A DNA stretch of 11,096 nt from Poronia punctata. Taxonomy: Eukaryota; Ascomycota; Sordariomycetes; Xylariales; Xylariaceae. Positions 1 to 9,588 of the stretch are shown one piece after another. The notes under the pieces are model-generated. The model made no database searches. It was given only the letters and a program-made list of their open reading frames with translations, and was not told the DNA's origin. Both the position numbers and the translations under genes were made by a program. Numbering within the stretch: the stretch's first letter is position 1; every line of letters begins with the position of its first letter. The stretch covers positions 1 to 11,096 of the forward strand of contig MU402010.1 in the NCBI GenBank assembly GCA_022579005.1, written 5' to 3'.

Positions 1-1773
1 AAAAAATATATTAAAATCTTTTTAACTATAATAAAAAGTATAATAAAATATTTTAATTAATTATTTTTAAAAATAAATACTTTAAAATATTATATACTTT
101 TATAATATAGTATAAAACTTAGCAAAAAGTTTTTATTAAAATTGCTATATTTAAAAGTTAAGTATAGCGTTGCTATAAGCTTATAATAGTACTATTTTAC
201 TATAATAATAAATAAGCAATAATTATAATTAATAAATAAACGTATTACTAACTATAATATAAAAAAAAAATTAAAATTAAAATACTATTAAAGTATATAA
301 AAAAACTAATTAAAGCAACTAAATAAGCAAGCAAAAAAATTATAAAAAAAGCTAAAACTATATTATATAATATAAGCTTTTTAATTAAGCTATAGCTTAA
401 AGCTACTAAAGTTACTATATAGTTATATAATTAAAGCTTATTTAAAGCGTATAATAATATAAGCTTTTTAAAAAAGCTTAATACTTAGTTTAACTATTAC
501 TTTTATTAATATATACTACTAATAAGCAAAGTATTAATAAGTAATATTTAATTTAACTAAATAAAAATAATAGCTTATAAGTATAAAGCATACTTATTAA
601 AGCAAAATTACTTTACTAATAAAAATAAGTAAAAATTTAAAACTAAGCTATATATATATATTAAATATATAGTTAAATATATAATATTTAATATATATTA
701 AATATAAATACTTACTATAAAAAAGATTATTACTATTTAAAATATTAAGTTTAATAAATAATAGTTTTATAACTTTAAAAAATATAAAAAAAAAATTTAT
801 ATAAATATAAAATTATATAAATTTACTAAAGTTAATTAAATTTTTTAGCACTTTATTAATAAACTATTTAATAAAAAGTTAAAAGTATAGTTATAGTAAT
901 AAAAGTATTTAAAAAAAGCATTATAAAAAACTAATTAACTTAAAAATAAGCACTATATAGTATAGCTATTTAAAAGCTTTTAAAAATAAAAGTTAAAAGT
1001 AAATATAGCTAAAAAACTAATAAAAAAAGTTAAATATATTTTAAAACTTTATTTATAAATAAAACTTTTGTTTTTTTTAATAATACTTAAGCTATTAAAG
1101 CTAGTTTAAAGCAAGCAATTTTAAAAAAACTTTAAAAAAAGTATTAATATAAAGCAACTAAATAAAAAAAATATATAAACTTTATTAAATATAATATAAA
1201 AATATATAATATAATAAGCTTAAAAGCAGCGCTTTTAAAATATATTTAAATTTTTACTTAAAATTAAAAAAACTTAAAATATAGCTTTATTAAGTACTTT
1301 TACTATATTAACTATATATATTATAAAAAAATAAGCAATTAACTAAAGTATATAAAAAGCAACTAGTTAATTTAATTAACTAAAAAAATAAGTAGTTAAC
1401 TAGCTTATATATTAAGTAGTATAATAGCTTATAAAATAAATAGTTAATTATTTTATAAGTAAAAAATAAGCTAGTTTTTACTTAAAAAGTAGTAATAAAA
1501 GCAATAATAATAAAAAATAAAAATAAAAAAAAAGCTAACTATTTTAATTAAATTTACGTTAAGTATAAAGCTTTTAAATTTAAACTTAAATTTAAGCAAA
1601 TATAAAAAAAGCTAGCTATTTAAAAGTAATTTAAATAAAAAAATTTAATTTAAGCAAAGTATAATACTAAAAGCAACTAAGTAAAGCAAAAAAGTAGTTA
1701 AGCAACGCTTAATAGCTTTTAAGCAATGTATAAAAAACGCACTTATATAATAAGCAAAAGTTTTAAAGCTACT
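1..1773. other. Unassigned AT-rich sequence left of the tandem repeats
   Basis: No protein could be recognised here in the frames I read. By position it could hold the gag, protease and integrase parts of the Copia element whose reverse transcriptase starts near 2581. I looked for the integrase zinc finger, the integrase catalytic core, a gag zinc knuckle and a protease active site and could not support any. Stretches around 1330-1560 read as Lys/Gln/Asn-rich in the frame starting at positions 1 modulo 3, which is also what random A-rich DNA gives. No LTR copy matching the sequence after 4109 was seen, so the left end of the Copia element may lie outside the window. Confidence 0.5.
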
Positions 1774-1917
1774 ATTATAATTGCTTTTTAAAAAAAGTGC
1801 TGCGCTAGCGTTATAATTTTATTTTAAAAAAGGTATTATGCTTATATTATAGTTGCATTTTAGCAAAAAGGCTACGCTAGCAGCATAGTTACACTTTAAC
1901 AAAAAAGCTGCTTTGCT
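1774..1917. repeat. Four-copy 36-bp tandem repeat
   Basis: Copies are 1774-1809, 1810-1845, 1846-1881 and 1882-1917. The first and third copies agree at 29 of 36 positions by hand count; all share an AT-rich first half, an A-run in the middle and a GC-richer end (gctacgctagc-like). A decayed fifth copy may follow at 1918-1953. The period is exactly 12 codons. In the frame used by the Copia pol downstream, each copy has a TAA or TAG as its sixth codon, so the ancestor probably had the same Gln, Arg or Trp codon there. The array is richer in G and C than its surroundings. Function unknown. Confidence 0.85.
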
Positions 1918-1920
1918 ATT

Positions 1921-2580
1921 AAAAGCATAGTAACTAAAAAATTTAAAGCTAGTATAATTTAAAAAAATCCTAACAAAACTATTACTTTAGTAAACGCTAA
2001 TAAAAAGCTTATTAAAAGTTAAAAAAAATAATAATAAAAATAAAGTTAGCAATAGTAAAAAAAAAAAGCTAATTACTATAAGCAATTTTTTAACGCTTTT
2101 ATAAAAAACTTAAAGCAACCTTTATTAAAAAATAAAAAATCTTTTAATAAAAAAAAAAAGGTAAAGTAAAGTAATTTATAAAGCTTTAAGTTAAAAAAAA
2201 ATAAAAAAAAACGCTACTTAAAATAAAACATAAATATATAAAAAAAATTTACTTGCTAGCTTTATATATAAGCTAAAAGCTTAAAAAAGTTAAGCTAAAT
2301 AATTTAAATAACTTTAATAAGTTAAGCTATATAATATACGCTATTATATAGTATAAAAAATATTTTTATTTTTAAAAATAATTACTTTATAAAGTTTTTA
2401 TAAACATTTTTTTTAAAATACTTAAAAACTATATATATAAGCAATTATAAGCATAAAACATTATATATAATATTTATAGCAGCAATATAATAAAAAGTAG
2501 TAAAAAAAATTAATATAGCGCTATTAAAGCATATATATTATAATAATTTTACTAAGCTGCTACTTTTAAAGTAAAAAAAC
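1921..2580 (+). pseudogene. Possible integrase C-terminal/linker part of Copia pol
   Basis: This stretch is in the same frame (positions 1 modulo 3) as the reverse transcriptase that follows and can be read into it without an indel. About 1960-2240 is strongly Lys-rich. About 2245-2420 has a loose likeness to the end of a Copia integrase: an F-T-C near 2248, a Lys/Leu-rich spacer, then a segment ending L-L-Y-S-I-K-N-I-F near 2341-2370, which resembles the region after the core where families carry a G-Y-L-x-G-Y-type motif. About 2520-2600 resembles the linker before the reverse transcriptase. The catalytic core was not found upstream. The call rests mainly on position and frame and could be wrong. 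Confidence 0.3.
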
Positions 2581-3240
2581 TTAGCTATATACTTTTTAAA
2601 AAACTAATTTTAAAAAAGCATAAAACGTAAGCTAACTTAAATACTTTTACTTAATATAATAAAAGATTTTTTTAAAAACAAAGTAAAAAGCAAGCTACTA
2701 TTATTTAAATAAATATTTATATATAAGTTTAATAAAAAAAGTTTTTTTATAAAATATAAAGTATAACTTATAATATAAAGTAACTAATAATAAATAAAAA
2801 CTTTATAGTTAACTTATATAGCTACTTTAATAATAATAACTTTTAAAATTATAATAATAATTATAGCTAAAAAAAATTATAAAGTTAAGTAATTTAATAT
2901 TAAAAATATATTTTTTAATATAATATGTAAAAAATTAAAACTTATAATATATAAAGTATTAAATAAATTAATTATAAAAAAAAATAAAGTAATATTATTA
3001 CTTAAAGCACTTTATAAGTTAAAAAACTTGCTGCTTTTTTAATATAAAAAGTTTATATTAATACTTAAAATATTTAAGCTTAAACTATTACTTAAAAAAC
3101 TATATTTATAATATATTAAAAATTAATTAGTTTTTATTATATTTTATATTAACAACTTTTTAATTATTTATAATAAACTAAATAAATATAAAGCAGCTTT
3201 AATTATTTAAAAAATTAAAAAACGCTATAAAATTAAAAAC
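2581..3240 (+). other. Copia reverse transcriptase domain relic
   Basis: Visible in order: the F-K-*-I-F-I-Y-K-F-N-K-K-S-F block at 2701-2748, where Copia enzymes have a K-W-V-F-x-x-K-x-D-x-D-G segment; I-K-Y-K-V at 2749-2763 (the K-Y-K-A-R position); T-Y-I-A-T-L at 2812-2829, matching the fungal T-Y-A-A-T-L type; F-N-I-K-N-I-F-F-N near 2893-2919 (family D-V-x-N-A-F-L-N); K-A-L-Y-K-L-K at 3004-3024 (K-A-L-Y-G-L-K, Gly to Lys); and F-Y-I-N-N-F at 3142-3159, the catalytic box, with both Asp read as Asn (AAC AAC). Every departure listed at a conserved acidic, Gly or Trp site fits G-to-A change. Confidence 0.92.
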
Positions 3241-4109
3241 TAAAATAATATTGCATAGTTTTTTAAAATATATATTGTTTAAAATAAACAAAAGAAAATA
3301 ATTTTTTTGCTTTATAACTAATATATTAAAAAAGTAGCTAAGCGCTTTTATTAAGCTAATTTAAGTTAAATATTAATTACTTTTTTACTATATAAAAAAC
3401 TTATAAAATTTAAAAGCATTATAATTATAAAAAAAATTAAAGTATACTAAAAAAAAGTTAAGTTAATTATTTATATAATAATTATAACTAAGCTAAATAT
3501 AGTATATATAGCTTTATTACTATTACGCTTTTTTATAAATTTTAAATTTAACTATTATAAAGCTATAAACTAAGTAATTTAATATTTGTTTATAATATAT
3601 ACTTTAAAAATAGTAATAAATAGTACGCTAATTATAATATAAGCTTTAATTATTATAAGTAATATATTGTTTATAAATAATAAAAAAATATAATGCTTAA
3701 CTTATAAATATTTAATAAACTTTTAAAGTAGCTTTATTATATAAAAAGCATATTAATAATTTATTATATTTATATTAATAACTAAAGTAAAACTAATTAT
3801 TTTAAAAGCTATAGCATAAAAGCTTATAATAATTAAACGCTTGTTAAAAAAGCTACGCTTAAACCTTAATTAAAATTAAATAATTTATTATAATAATACT
3901 TAAGCTATTAAGCTTATAATAAGTAATTAAAAAAAATTAGCACTTAATTATAATATATAAATATATAAAATATATAGGTTTAATATAAATATTTTTAAAA
4001 AACTTTTAAAGTTAAGTATATTTTAATTAAAAATATGCTAGTAAATAGTTTAACTAAAAAGCTTTTTTATGCTATATTTAAACACTTTTATATAATACTT
4101 AATTTATAA
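3241..4109 (+). other. Copia connection, RNase H and C-terminal tail relic
   Basis: The Y-I-K-K-V-A-K-R-F stretch at 3322-3348 matches the Y-I-x-K-V-A-x-R-F segment after the polymerase. V-Y-*-K-K-V-K begins at 3442 and I-T-K-L-N-I at 3484-3501 stands where the family has I-T-R-P-D-I. The T-K-V-K-L block at 3781-3795 corresponds to T-E-A-E-L of RNase H (Glu to Lys), followed by L-K-A-I-A. I-I-Y-Y-N-N at 3883-3900 covers the C-D-N site. After the frame change, T-*-L-*-Y-I-N-I at 3942-3965 corresponds to the T-K-L-x-H-x-D-I segment, and N-M-L-V-N-S-L-T-K at 4032-4058 to the D-M-x-A-D-G-L-T-K signature, then F-K-H-F at 4077-4088. These blocks are in the right order and at normal distances. Confidence 0.9.
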
Positions 4110-4860
4110 TATATTAAAGTGCTAAGTTAAAATATATATAATATATATAAGTAGTATATAATATAAAAAATAAAAAAAAATAAGTAAGCAAGTATATATA
4201 AGCTAAATAGTAAGTATATTATAAAATATAAAAAAAATGCAATAAAAAAAAGTTATATTAATACTACTTAATTTTAAATAACTTTTAAAGCTAAACTAGC
4301 TACTAACATTTTAAACTAATAACTTTTAAGCTAACTACTTACTTTAAAAAATCTTTAAATATATTAGTATTTTTATTAAAAATTTAATTTAATAAATATT
4401 AAATAAAGCAAATAGTAGTATAAAGCTTATTAATATATTAATATAAAGTTAGTAAGCATAATAAATATATAATAAAAAAAATACTTATAATATTGTTTTA
4501 AAGTTTTTTAATTTGCTTAAAACATAAAGCTTTATAAAAGCAGCAAGCAAAGTTATATAATTTAAATTTATTATATAATTTAAGTTAATATAAAATAATA
4601 AAGTATATATAAAAAATACTTATATTAGTTTATAACTATAATAACTTTAATAGCAAAAGTAATAAGTTTAAAAACTAGCTTTAATAACTTTAAAATAGCT
4701 AATGCTAACTTTATAGCAATTATTAAAAGTAGTAAAAAAATAGTAAATATAACTAAAAAAACGCTTAGCATTAATAATATAATTTATAAAATAATAATAA
4801 AATAAGCAATAAGAAAAAAAAGCATTATTAGTACTTAAAGTAAGCTTTAAAGCTAAAAAA
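4110..4860. other. AT-rich stretch after Copia pol, possible 3' LTR zone
   Basis: A 3' LTR of the Copia element would be expected here. A purine run lies at about 4163-4180 and could be the eroded polypurine tract, but A-runs are common throughout the window. I could not define LTR ends or find a second copy in the window. The longest stop-free ATG frame of the window (67 codons, minus strand, 4668-4871) lies at the right end of this stretch; its Phe/Tyr/Ile-rich product looks like chance translation of AT-rich DNA. No gene is supported. Confidence 0.4.
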
Positions 4861-5700
4861 TATAAAAGCATTAAGCTAAAAACCTAAAAAAAAATACTAA
4901 AAAAAAAGTTTATATTTAAAAAGTAAGCGTAAATATTTTTTAGTATTATAATAAGTAGCTTAATAACTTTAACTAAAAAATTAACTACTTTAAATATAAA
5001 AACTTAAAAAAAAAAAAAACAATAGCAAGTAAAATAAAAGCAAAGTTAATATTGCTAAGCAAAGACTTAAAAAAAAGCATTTAATAATAAGCTAAAAGTA
5101 AAGGCGTAAAAAATACTAAAAAGGAAAAACTAAAAGCAATATTAAAACTTAAAAAATAAAAAGTAAAGCAAAGCATAAAAAGCAAAAGTTATTTTAAATT
5201 TTTTTAAAAAATAAAAAAAATAAAAGCTTATATAATACTTTTATTAAAAGTAAAGTTTAATTTATTAAAGCTTATAAATATAATAAAAAAAGCAATATAA
5301 TAATTAATAAAAAAAGTAAAAGTAGTAACTAAAAAAGTAATAAAGTAATTAACATAAAAAAAAAAAGCAATAATAGCTTTTTTTTATATAAAAAACTTAG
5401 TAAAATTATATTTATAATATATAAAAGTTAAAAAAGCGCAAATATAATTATATAATAAAAAATATATATAAGTAATTTATTTAAATTTAAAAGCTTTATA
5501 ACTTTAAAACTAAGTAGCAATCTTTTTTTAAAAGCAATAAATTACGTTTGCTTAGTAAGCTACTTAATAAGCTAAAGTAATAGTAGTATATATATAAGCG
5601 CTAGTAAAATAGCAGCAATAAATAATATAATAAGCAAAATTAAAATTAAAGCAAAATATATAAAAATAAAAAAAATATAAAGTATAAAAGTAAAAATAAG
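4861..5700. other. Purine-biased, Lys-codon-rich unassigned tract
   Basis: No gene recognised. Between about 4980 and 5390 the + strand is markedly purine-rich: I counted 39 of 60 purines in 5041-5100, 45 of 60 in 5101-5160 and 41 of 60 in 5161-5220, unlike the roughly balanced sequence elsewhere. On the + strand, frame 0 modulo 3 from 5040 to about 5230 gives a Lys-rich string whose few stops are all TAA. This may be the relic of a basic protein segment, or just asymmetric A-rich DNA. Its relation to the Copia element on its left and the Gypsy element on its right is unknown. Confidence 0.4.
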
Positions 5701-6829
5701 CTAAAACTATTTTAAACTAATATATAAAAAAAAAAAACAAGTTAATATAAAAAAAACATAGTATAAGCTAAATAAAATAAAATAAAATAAAAAAAAATAT
5801 AAACGCTATTACTTAATATTACTATATATATTTACTAAAGTTATAAAAATATAAAAAAATAAAAGCTTTAAGTAATAAAAGCTTAAAGTTAGTAAAATAT
5901 ATATAATAAAAGCGTTAAAAAGTAAGTAGTTTATATATATAAATTATTTAAAAAATAAAAAATTAAAAAAAGCTTATAATATAAGTAAAAAAAAGTTTAC
6001 TTTTTATACTTATAAAAAGCGTTATATAATTAGCTAATATAGCTAGTATAAAAATAAACAAAAATAAATAAATAATAAATATATTATTTTTTAATTAAGC
6101 TATAATAACTAGTAATTAAAGTACTAATTTAAATTAAAAAGTTAATATTTAATAAAAAATATTTTTAGTAATTAAAAAATATAAGTATATAAAAAAAAAC
6201 TAATATATAAGTATAAAGTATTTTAAGCGCTAAGCACATATAAACTTAATTAAAAATACTTATAAAAGTATACTTAACTAAAGTATAAGTACTATATAAT
6301 TAAGTATAAGGTTTTAAAGTATTTAAAAACTTTTTAAAAATAAAAGTATAAAGTTTACACTTAATAAGGTATAAAGTATAAGCAAAAAATTTAATTACAA
6401 AATAAGCAATTAAATAAAATATTAAATATATATTTTTTTAAAAATTTTATAAAACTTTTAGCTAAATATAACTATAAAAGCTAAAAGTACTAATTACTTT
6501 AAGCTACTTTTTTTATACGCATTTTACTTACTATACTAGTAAAAAAAAATCTAATTAATTATACTTAGTTTATTATATTTAAATTTAATTTTAAAATTAA
6601 GTTTTATTTATATATGTTTTTTTTATATTATAAAAGTTAAAAAAGCTTTATTATAATATTTAAACTATTTAGTTTAAATAAAAAATATATAATAAATAAT
6701 AAGTTTATTTTAAAAATAACTAAATAGTTACTACTAAAGTAAAAAAGCATTTAGTATATATTAGCAAATTAAGCTATAATTAATTTAATATTAAAAAAAT
6801 AAGCAAAGCTTATTTTAAAAAATATAATA
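5701..6829. other. Unassigned AT-rich sequence
   Basis: No protein family recognised on either strand. From about 6180 to 6390 the words aagtata and tatactt recur many times in both orientations, giving a locally repetitive texture that could be an eroded LTR or a tandemly repeated segment; I could not define a unit. A few GCGC and TTACAC words survive here. Nothing supports a gene or an RNA. Confidence 0.4.
5769..5792. repeat. Short (TAAAA)n microsatellite
   Basis: About four to five TAAAA units run without interruption before an A-rich tail. Such a simple repeat is expected in DNA of this composition and carries no evident function. Confidence 0.8.
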
Positions 6830-6831
6830 TA

Positions 6832-6882
6832 TATAGCGCATTAATTAAAAAATTAACTACGCGCTTTATAAATTGCGCTATA
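6832..6882. repeat. Inverted repeat with tatagcgca arms
   Basis: Perfect 9-bp arms tatagcgca (6832-6840) and tgcgctata (6874-6882) are separated by 33 bp that contain a further cgcgc. The arms include four consecutive G/C bases in DNA where those are rare, so chance pairing is less likely than for the many pure A/T palindromes here. It may be part of an eroded terminal repeat; no function is shown. Confidence 0.6.
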
Positions 6883-7127
6883 ATTATTTTAAGTCTATTA
6901 ATAATAAAGTTATATATAATAACTAATAAAAAAAGCAGTTTATATACTTAATATAAAATATACGCGCTACGCAGCACTAAGTAAAAATACTTTTAAGTTA
7001 TTTAATAATTATAACGTTAAAAATAAAGCTAAAATAAAAAGTACATAATATTAAAAAAGTAAAAAGCGCAAAATATATTTTACTTACTACTTTATTAAGC
7101 AGCAAGCATAATTTACTTTATAGCTTT

Positions 7128-7345
7128 TGTAGTTAAAGCGCAAGTTAAACTACTTAACTAATATATAACTAAAATAAATATAAGTATTGCTTAACTATAA
7201 AAGTTAAGCAACGCGTACTTATAAACTAGTTATATATATACATTAATTAATTTTATATATTTAATATATATACTAGCTACGCTAATCTTAGCACTATTTC
7301 TTACTTTTTACTTTGCTAAATATAGTTAATACAATCTATTAAACA
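7128..7345 (+). repeat. Candidate 5' LTR of the Ty3/Gypsy element
   Basis: The 218-bp segment starts TGT and ends ACA, the usual LTR termini, and has a TATA-like run (ttatatatatacat, about 7230-7243). It lies about 100-200 bp before the first gag-like likeness and about 3.0-3.2 kb before the reverse transcriptase catalytic box, a normal distance for compact fungal Gypsy elements. Sequence character changes here: TC, CC and CA words become more frequent from about 7270 on. The matching 3' copy would be outside the window, so the ends cannot be confirmed. No primer-binding site could be read with confidence after 7345. Confidence 0.4.
7187..7211. repeat. Perfect hairpin inside the candidate LTR
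   Basis: Ten-base arms ttgcttaact (7187-7196) and agttaagcaa (7202-7211) flank a 5-base loop. It falls in the upstream part of the candidate LTR, where regulatory structure could lie, but no function can be shown. Confidence 0.7.
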
Positions 7346-7449
7346 AAGCATTTTATAGCTATGTTTTAAAAATTTAAGTATTAATTATTAATAAGCACTG
7401 CATATTTTAAAATTATTAAAAAATAATATTATATATTAAAAATAATTAA

Positions 7450-8610
7450 TTAAAATGCTTAAATCTTATAAGTATAGGCTATTAAACTAAAAACTGCAGC
7501 TTAAAATAAAACCGGTTTAGTAAATATAAAAAAAACTATAAACTTTAATGCTACTAGTGCTTAAGAAAATAAAGCATAAAAGTTAAAAGAAATAAACAAT
7601 GCTTTAAAAAAATAAATTGTTTTAATAGTAGCTATTATAACTAATTTAACTTAAAAAAGCTAATAAAGTACTTTAGCTTCTAAGTTAATAAATAATACTA
7701 AGCAATTTGCTAAAATAGATTTTTTACTTATTTTTATTAATAATAAAGCTAAAAATAAAATAAAGGTTTGTTTTAAATATTAGTATATGCTTTTAAAAAA
7801 AAGCTATAGCTTAATTTAAATTACTTTATTAATAATTATAATAAAATTATTTATATTGCTAATTATATAAGTAAATTAGCAACTAAAAAATTAATATTGT
7901 TTATTATAGCAAAAAATAGTTAAAAGCTGCTTTTAAAAACGTTAAAAAAAGTACTATACTACTTTTATTAGCAGTACTATAATTTAAATAAGTATAAAAT
8001 AGCTTAAATTAAATACTAAAACTTTTATATAAGCAATAATAACAAATTTAGCAACTTTAAAATTAAATTTACTAAGTAAGCTAGTTAAGCTTGCGTTTTA
8101 CTATTTAAGTTTAAAAATAATATATATAATAAGCTACTAAACTAACTAAATATACTTTGCTTACTAAAAAAAGTAAACTTTTTAGTAACTTTTTTTAAGT
8201 ATTGCAAATATGCTTAAATATTTAATTATTAATAATATAAAAACTTTTTAAATAGAAAAAAAGTAAAAATTAAAATATTTTCTAACTTTAAGGTTAGTAT
8301 TAAAAAAAAAAAAGCAAAAGCTAATTAACTAATTACTTTATAATTTACTTTAACTTAATTTACTAAATAAAGTATAAAAAATAAATATTATAAGATTTTT
8401 TGTTTAAGTATAAAGGCTAAAAATATTAAAATTTATACTAAACTTTTTTTTAAGCAAGCAAAACTATTAATATTTAAAAAATAGTGTTTTACTTACTATA
8501 CTTAAAGTTATTAAAGCAATAATTATTTAAAAAAGTTTTACTTTAACTAACTAAACTTTGTTTATGTTAATTTTATTATAATAAAGGTAATAAAAAATAC
8601 TTTTATACTT
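7450..8610 (+). pseudogene. Gag-like region of the Ty3/Gypsy element, degraded
   Basis: Position between the candidate LTR and pol is the main argument: gag, the structural protein of the virus-like particle, belongs here. Within it, about 7732-7815 reads as a Lys-rich segment then S-Y-S-L-I, loosely like the capsid part. About 7846-7950 has L-A-T-K-K-L near a Gly/Asp-free relic of what may be the segment with a conserved A-T-x-x-x-K-L pattern. A possible nucleocapsid zinc knuckle closes the region. Frames were not continuous in my reading, and stops are frequent, so the gene is dead. Start and end are approximate. Confidence 0.45.
8565..8606 (+). other. Possible CCHC zinc-knuckle relic of gag
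   Basis: In frame 0 modulo 3, the frame used by the reverse transcriptase downstream, the codons read C-*-F-Y-Y-N-K-G-N-K-K-Y-F-Y. With the CX2CX4HX4C spacing, the metal positions fall on Cys, Tyr, Asn and Tyr. Cys to Tyr (TGT to TAT) is the expected change, and a Gly precedes the His position as in true knuckles. The His position as Asn is not a RIP change, which weakens the call. The distance of about 1.75 kb to the reverse transcriptase catalytic box is normal for a gag knuckle. Confidence 0.4.
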
Positions 8611-9540
8611 AAAAAAGCAAAAAACTAAGCTTAAAAAAACTAGCTTTTTATTTTAAGCTACTTATTATATTAGCTTTAAGTATAAATACTTATTAAAATA
8701 TCTTTTTTAACTTTTTGAAGACTTTTTTTAAAAAAAGTTTTTTAACTATTAACTATATATTAATAAACAATAAATATACTTTAATTACTAAAGCTTTTAT
8801 AAATATAAAAGTAAACATATACTTGCTATTAAATATAAGTTTTATAATAAAAGTATTAAAGCACTTAAACTTAAATAAAATTTAAAGCTTTAAACTTATA
8901 AAAGTTGCTAAATATAATAAAAAAGCAATATAAGCTATAAATTAAAGCTTTTAAGCTTACTTACGTATATAAAAGCATATTATTAAAAATACTTTATTTT
9001 TAATTGTTAATATAAAATATAATATAATTATTAAAAAAAAGTTTTTTTATTACTATAACGTTTTTATAAACTTAAAACAACGCTAAATACTTTTTTTAAC
9101 TAAATAAAAACCTAACTACTAATTTTTAAAATTTTTATAAATAAAGCTAAAAACTTAATTTAAAATCTTTTTACTACTAAAAATATTATAAAGAAAAAAA
9201 GTTAATAAATATAAAAAATAAGCAATAATAAAATAAACATATAGCTAAACTAAATAAAGTTATTATTTAAATTTAATAATAAATTTATAAGTTAAAAAAT
9301 GTGCTAGCTAAACTAGCTAATTTTAAGGTTAAAAAATAAAATAAACTAATTAAATTAATTATAATCTTAAAATTATTATAAGCTTAAAAAAAAAACTTAG
9401 GCGCTAATTAAACCTAGTAAGGTTATAATTAAATAAAGCAGATTTTTAACAAAAAAAACTATAATATTTTTTTTAAACTTAATTTAAAACCTTAAAAAGA
9501 AATAAAAAACTAAATATTTAATAAATATAAATATTTAGTT
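8611..9540 (+). other. Interval expected to hold Gypsy protease; not resolved
   Basis: In Ty3/Gypsy elements the aspartic protease lies between the gag zinc knuckle and the reverse transcriptase. I looked for the D-[ST]-G-A active site and for the L-G-x-x-W-L motif, allowing RIP changes, and found only weak partial fits (for example around 8835-8880 and 9045-9090), none good enough to call. The interval is AT-rich with scattered TAA and TAG stops and no open frame. A perfect hairpin occurs at 9505-9543. Confidence 0.35.
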
Positions 9541-9543
9541 TTT
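9505..9543. repeat. Perfect 16-bp-arm hairpin
   Basis: Arms 9505-9520 (aaaaactaaatattta) and 9528-9543 are exact reverse complements around a 7-base loop. It contains only one C/G pair, so chance origin in this composition is possible but not frequent. It lies inside the Gypsy element between the gag and reverse transcriptase relics. Confidence 0.75.
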
Positions 9544-9588
9544 AATAATACTTAAAAACTTTATAAGTTAAAGCGTAACTATATTAAA

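Larger units (their letters stand above)
2581..4109 (+). pseudogene. Ty1/Copia retrotransposon pol, RIP-inactivated (reverse transcriptase-RNase H)
   Basis: This is the remains of the polyprotein that copied a Copia-class retrotransposon RNA into DNA in virus-like particles. Domain order is reverse transcriptase (about 2581-3240), connection (about 3241-3480) and RNase H with C-terminal tail (about 3484-4109), as in Pseudoviridae. Frame 1 modulo 3 holds from about 2581 to about 3930 with no indel; after an A8 run at 3929-3936 the likeness continues in frame 0 modulo 3 and ends at TAA 4107-4109. Stops sit where the family has Gln, Arg or Trp, and catalytic Asp codons read Asn, so no active enzyme is possible. 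Order, spacing and motifs make the family call secure; the exact lineage (a fungal Copia group) is inferred from general likeness only. Confidence 0.92.

Noticed and set aside
684..705. Perfect 22-bp palindrome made only of A and T
   Set aside because: With about 85% A+T, perfect A/T palindromes of this size are expected about once by chance in 11 kb, and it has no G/C pair or context to set it apart.
1200..2240. Copia integrase zinc finger and catalytic core
   Set aside because: Expected here by distance from the reverse transcriptase, but no collinear set of motifs could be read in the frames I checked, so it is not called beyond the weak linker entry.
4110..4480. Copia 3' LTR paired with a 5' copy in positions 1-700
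   Set aside because: I compared conspicuous words of the two stretches and found no convincing shared segment, so no LTR pair is reported.
4668..4871. A 67-codon ATG-initiated frame on the minus strand
   Set aside because: Its product is almost only Phe, Tyr, Ile, Leu, Lys, Asn and Ser, with no motif, no neighbours and no family likeness. A frame of this length somewhere in 11 kb of this composition is expected by chance.
6180..6390. CRISPR-like or regular direct repeats of aagtata
   Set aside because: The words recur in both orientations at irregular spacing without a constant unit or unique spacers; this is low-complexity sequence.
8611..9540. Gypsy protease active site
   Set aside because: Partial fits near 8835-8880 and 9045-9090 lack the right spacing or need changes that RIP does not make.
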